From the NCBI GenBank assembly GCA_900543275.1, contig UQQL01000048.1, positions 1-16,259 of the forward strand: a stretch of 16,259 nucleotides of DNA. Direction: 5' to 3'. A program made the position numbers and the translations under genes. Shown one piece after another: positions 14,195-16,259 of this stretch (within the stretch, counting starts at the first letter, position 1; every line of letters begins with the position of its first letter). The stretch comes from an uncultured Collinsella sp. (lineage in GTDB: Bacteria; Actinomycetota; Coriobacteriia; Coriobacteriales; Coriobacteriaceae). Under the pieces are notes generated by a model, which was not told the origin of the DNA, searched no databases, and saw nothing but the letters and a program-made list of their open reading frames with translations.

Positions 14195-16259
14195 TCACGG
14201 TCGCTGGCATCGCATCGCAAAACCATTCGCAGTCGGCGTGACGGTAATGTCGCCGTGTTCGATGGTACACGCGAACACACCACCCGCTTCCTTCACGGCA
14301 TCGATGCAGGCATCGGACGGATGGCCGTATCGATTCCCCTCGCCCGCGCTCGCGAGGGAAAGCTCGGGCTTCAGGACGTCCAGCAACTCACCATCGACTG
14401 AAACCTTGGAGCCGTGATGCCCAAGTTTAAGGACATCGATGTCCCCCACCTCCTGCACGAATTCCCGCTCTTGGTCGAGCTCGGCATCACCGGTGAGGAG
14501 TATGCGCAGGCCCTTGCCTTCCTGAACATAAGAGAGCAGCAGGACAAGCGAGTCCTCATTTCCCTCGCCATCCACGGACTCGAATGGCCACATCACACGA
14601 GCGCAAAATGAGCCGATGTCGACCGTATCCCCACGGCGCACCTGCCGATACTCCACGCCAGGTCGGTTCAATACCTCGGCAGGAGCATCCTCCAGCGCAT
14701 CCGCCGCCACGGCAATCGTTCCGACCGAAAACTGTTCGAGCACGGCAGGCAGACCACCCCAGTGGTCCTCATCCCAATGCGTGACAAAGACGGCATCGAT
14801 ATGGTGCACGTTATTGCGAACCAACGCCGCAACCACACGCTCGTCGAGCCCGCAGTCGACGAGAGCTACTGCGCCGCCTTGGCGGATAAGAATCGCATCG
14901 GCCTGGCCCACATCGAGCACCGTCACCGAAGGCGGAGCGAATCGATCCCAATAGACGTACGGAATCGCAGCCAAGAGCATCAGGCATGCAAGCCCCACCG
15001 CCATAGGACGTGCACGGGGACGCGGCCACCAGACCAGCAGAACCGCCAGCAAACACGGCACTAGGTAAATCCACATGCTATCGGGCGGCACGCTCACGGA
15101 TGCACCCGGCATGGCGGCAAACAGCTGCTCGAAGAACAGCGCGCAACGGGCGGCAATCATGGGCACAACGAGCGCCCAAGTCCGCAACGGTCCCACAAGC
15201 GAAAAGGGAACCAACACGATCGACACAGCGAGCAGTACGCTCACCACCGGACCGAGGAGCGCATTTGCCAGCGGAGCAATGAGCGAGAATGTACCGAAGG
15301 CAGGAATGGTGATGGGAAGTGTCGCCAGTTGCGAGCATAGCGTGACGGAAAGCATGCTGGCAAAGCCCGATGGCACACCCAGCTCACCCAAAGCGTAGGT
15401 CGCATAGGGGCAAAAGCACAGAATGGCTAAGACGCTGGCACATGATAGCTGAAAGCCCATCTCGAACAGCACCGTCGGCCGCAGTAGCACAAAGATGGAC
15501 ATGGTTGCGAAGAGCGCCGATGCGCCATGCCGGCGACGCCCCGCGCCGTTTACGACAAGCGTCGCGAACACCATGCAGCACGCGCGCACGGCCGAGGGAG
15601 ACGCGCCCGTAAATGCAGCGTAGCCCACAAGCGTTATCGCCAATATCGCCCGCTGAAGACCACGTGAGCACCGAGTCTTTTGCAATACGCCCTCGATTAC
15701 AAACCCCACGATAGCCAAATGGCTGCCCGAGACGGCGATAAGATGCGCCGTTCCCGTCACCGAAAACCAGTCGCCCGCCGGCTGGGCGCGCAGCTCGGCC
15801 GAACGACCGCAGACGACTCCAGCTATGAGTGCACGCGCCGGGTCGGTCGCAGGCGAGATGGACGCAAGCAGTTCATTTCGCAGTCGAAGCAGCGGCCTCG
15901 GAGAACCCTCATCGACCGACACAATCCGAACGGCTTTAACCTTACGCACCTCGCCTCGGAGCACACGCGATCGTCCATACGCATCGTTCTCAAAACGTGA
16001 AACGCGACCGATAACACGCACGTGCGCCCCGACCTTGAGCTCACGATCACACGACAGACGAACCGTTGCCAAGTTCTTACCGTCCGAGCGTGCCCCGCAG
16101 GTATAGGAATACACGTCGTCGTTTATGGATGGATCGCCCTGCACGACAAACTCGAGGCCGCTTGCCGCTCGACCGTCGAGTGCCTTCGAAGCGCTGAGCG
16201 CGCCCACAGCCCACCACGCCGAGACGACCGCTCCCGCCACGAGACTCGACGTCATCTCG
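14195..16259 (-). CDS. comEC: ComEC/Rec2 DNA-uptake channel, 5' end off the window
   Basis: ComEC forms the inner-membrane channel for single-stranded DNA in natural transformation. At least 686 residues are visible; the frame is open to the window edge. An ATG at 16255 exists, but it opens directly into a membrane helix, so the true start probably lies further out. Domains in order: a membrane helix, an OB-like periplasmic domain (DUF4131), then the multi-helix Competence domain with FSVTGTAHLIAVSGSHLAIV, GASPSAVRACCM and MGFQLSCASVLAIL. A C-terminal metallo-beta-lactamase domain follows, starting VTVLDVGQADAILI. This domain keeps its metal motif HWDEDHWGG (14753-14782 region), LLTGDAE, and LGHHGSK followed by YGHPS. 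It therefore looks catalytically intact, and may be the nuclease that degrades the second strand. The gene precedes holA, as in most Gram-positive bacteria. Confidence 0.94.
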   Translation of the reverse strand, partial: EMTSSLVAGAVVSAWWAVGALSASKALDGRAASGLEFVVQGDPSINDDVYSYTCGARSDGKNLATVRLSCDRELKVGAHVRVIGRVSRFENDAYGRSRVLRGEVRKVKAVRIVSVDEGSPRPLLRLRNELLASISPATDPARALIAGVVCGRSAELRAQPAGDWFSVTGTAHLIAVSGSHLAIVGFVIEGVLQKTRCSRGLQRAILAITLVGYAAFTGASPSAVRACCMVFATLVVNGAGRRRHGASALFATMSIFVLLRPTVLFEMGFQLSCASVLAILCFCPYATYALGELGVPSGFASMLSVTLCSQLATLPITIPAFGTFSLIAPLANALLGPVVSVLLAVSIVLVPFSLVGPLRTWALVVPMIAARCALFFEQLFAAMPGASVSVPPDSMWIYLVPCLLAVLLVWWPRPRARPMAVGLACLMLLAAIPYVYWDRFAPPSVTVLDVGQADAILIRQGGAVALVDCGLDERVVAALVRNNVHHIDAVFVTHWDEDHWGGLPAVLEQFSVGTIAVAADALEDAPAEVLNRPGVEYRQVRRGDTVDIGSFCARVMWPFESVDGEGNEDSLVLLLSYVQEGKGLRILLTGDAELDQEREFVQEVGDIDVLKLGHHGSKVSVDGELLDVLKPELSLASAGEGNRYGHPSDACIDAVKEAGGVFACTIEHGDITVTPTANGFAMRCQRP

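Noticed and set aside
1..16259. Mobile elements, CRISPR arrays, tRNA genes or phage genes
   Set aside because: Both strands were read; the window is filled by conserved core genes with gaps under 150 bp, and no transposase, repeat array or cloverleaf was seen.

Overview
The window is a gap-free stretch of core bacterial chromosome in which every credible gene lies on the minus strand. DNA is GC-rich (near 60% by eye), and GTG/TTG starts are common. Genes are separated by only a few bases or overlap. Gene order, codon use and protein features suggest an actinobacterium of class Coriobacteriia, possibly a Collinsella-like gut anaerobe. That taxonomic call is inference, not a database result.

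Read in the direction of transcription (16259 down to 1), the layout is as follows. (1) comEC (5' end off the window) is the DNA-uptake channel, followed by holA (DNA polymerase III delta) with its own likely promoter. (2) rpsT (ribosomal protein S20) has an extended -10 promoter and a strong intrinsic terminator. (3) lepA (elongation factor 4), dusB (tRNA dihydrouridine synthase) and hemW (heme chaperone) form a tight cluster that starts from an apparently leaderless promoter. (4) An unusual J-protein gene keeps the DnaJ N-terminal half, but its C-terminal domain is replaced by membrane helices. (5) A tight cluster runs dnaJ, mtaB, phoH, ybeY, dgkA, era, recO, with gaps of 12 bp or less and two overlaps. 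(6) rpsO (S15) has a structured leader and a terminator, and is followed by pnp (PNPase), whose leader holds mutually exclusive hairpins and whose 3' end is off the window.

Most genes serve ribosome assembly and translation (S20, S15, LepA, Era, YbeY), tRNA modification (DusB, MtaB), RNA turnover (PNPase, YbeY, possibly PhoH), chaperoning (two J-proteins) or DNA replication, repair and uptake (HolA, RecO, ComEC). The order comEC-holA-rpsT-lepA-hemW-[heat shock]-dnaJ-mtaB-phoH-ybeY-dgkA-era-recO matches the Firmicutes-type block. Here hrcA, grpE and dnaK are missing from the slot before dnaJ, and the membrane J-protein gene stands there instead.

I see no mobile element, CRISPR array, tRNA or prophage, and no gene-free stretch exceeds 150 bp. 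The most unusual items are the membrane-anchored DnaJ variant, a 12-base element shared by the lepA and J-protein promoters, the acidic N-terminal tail on Era, and the switch-like pnp leader.
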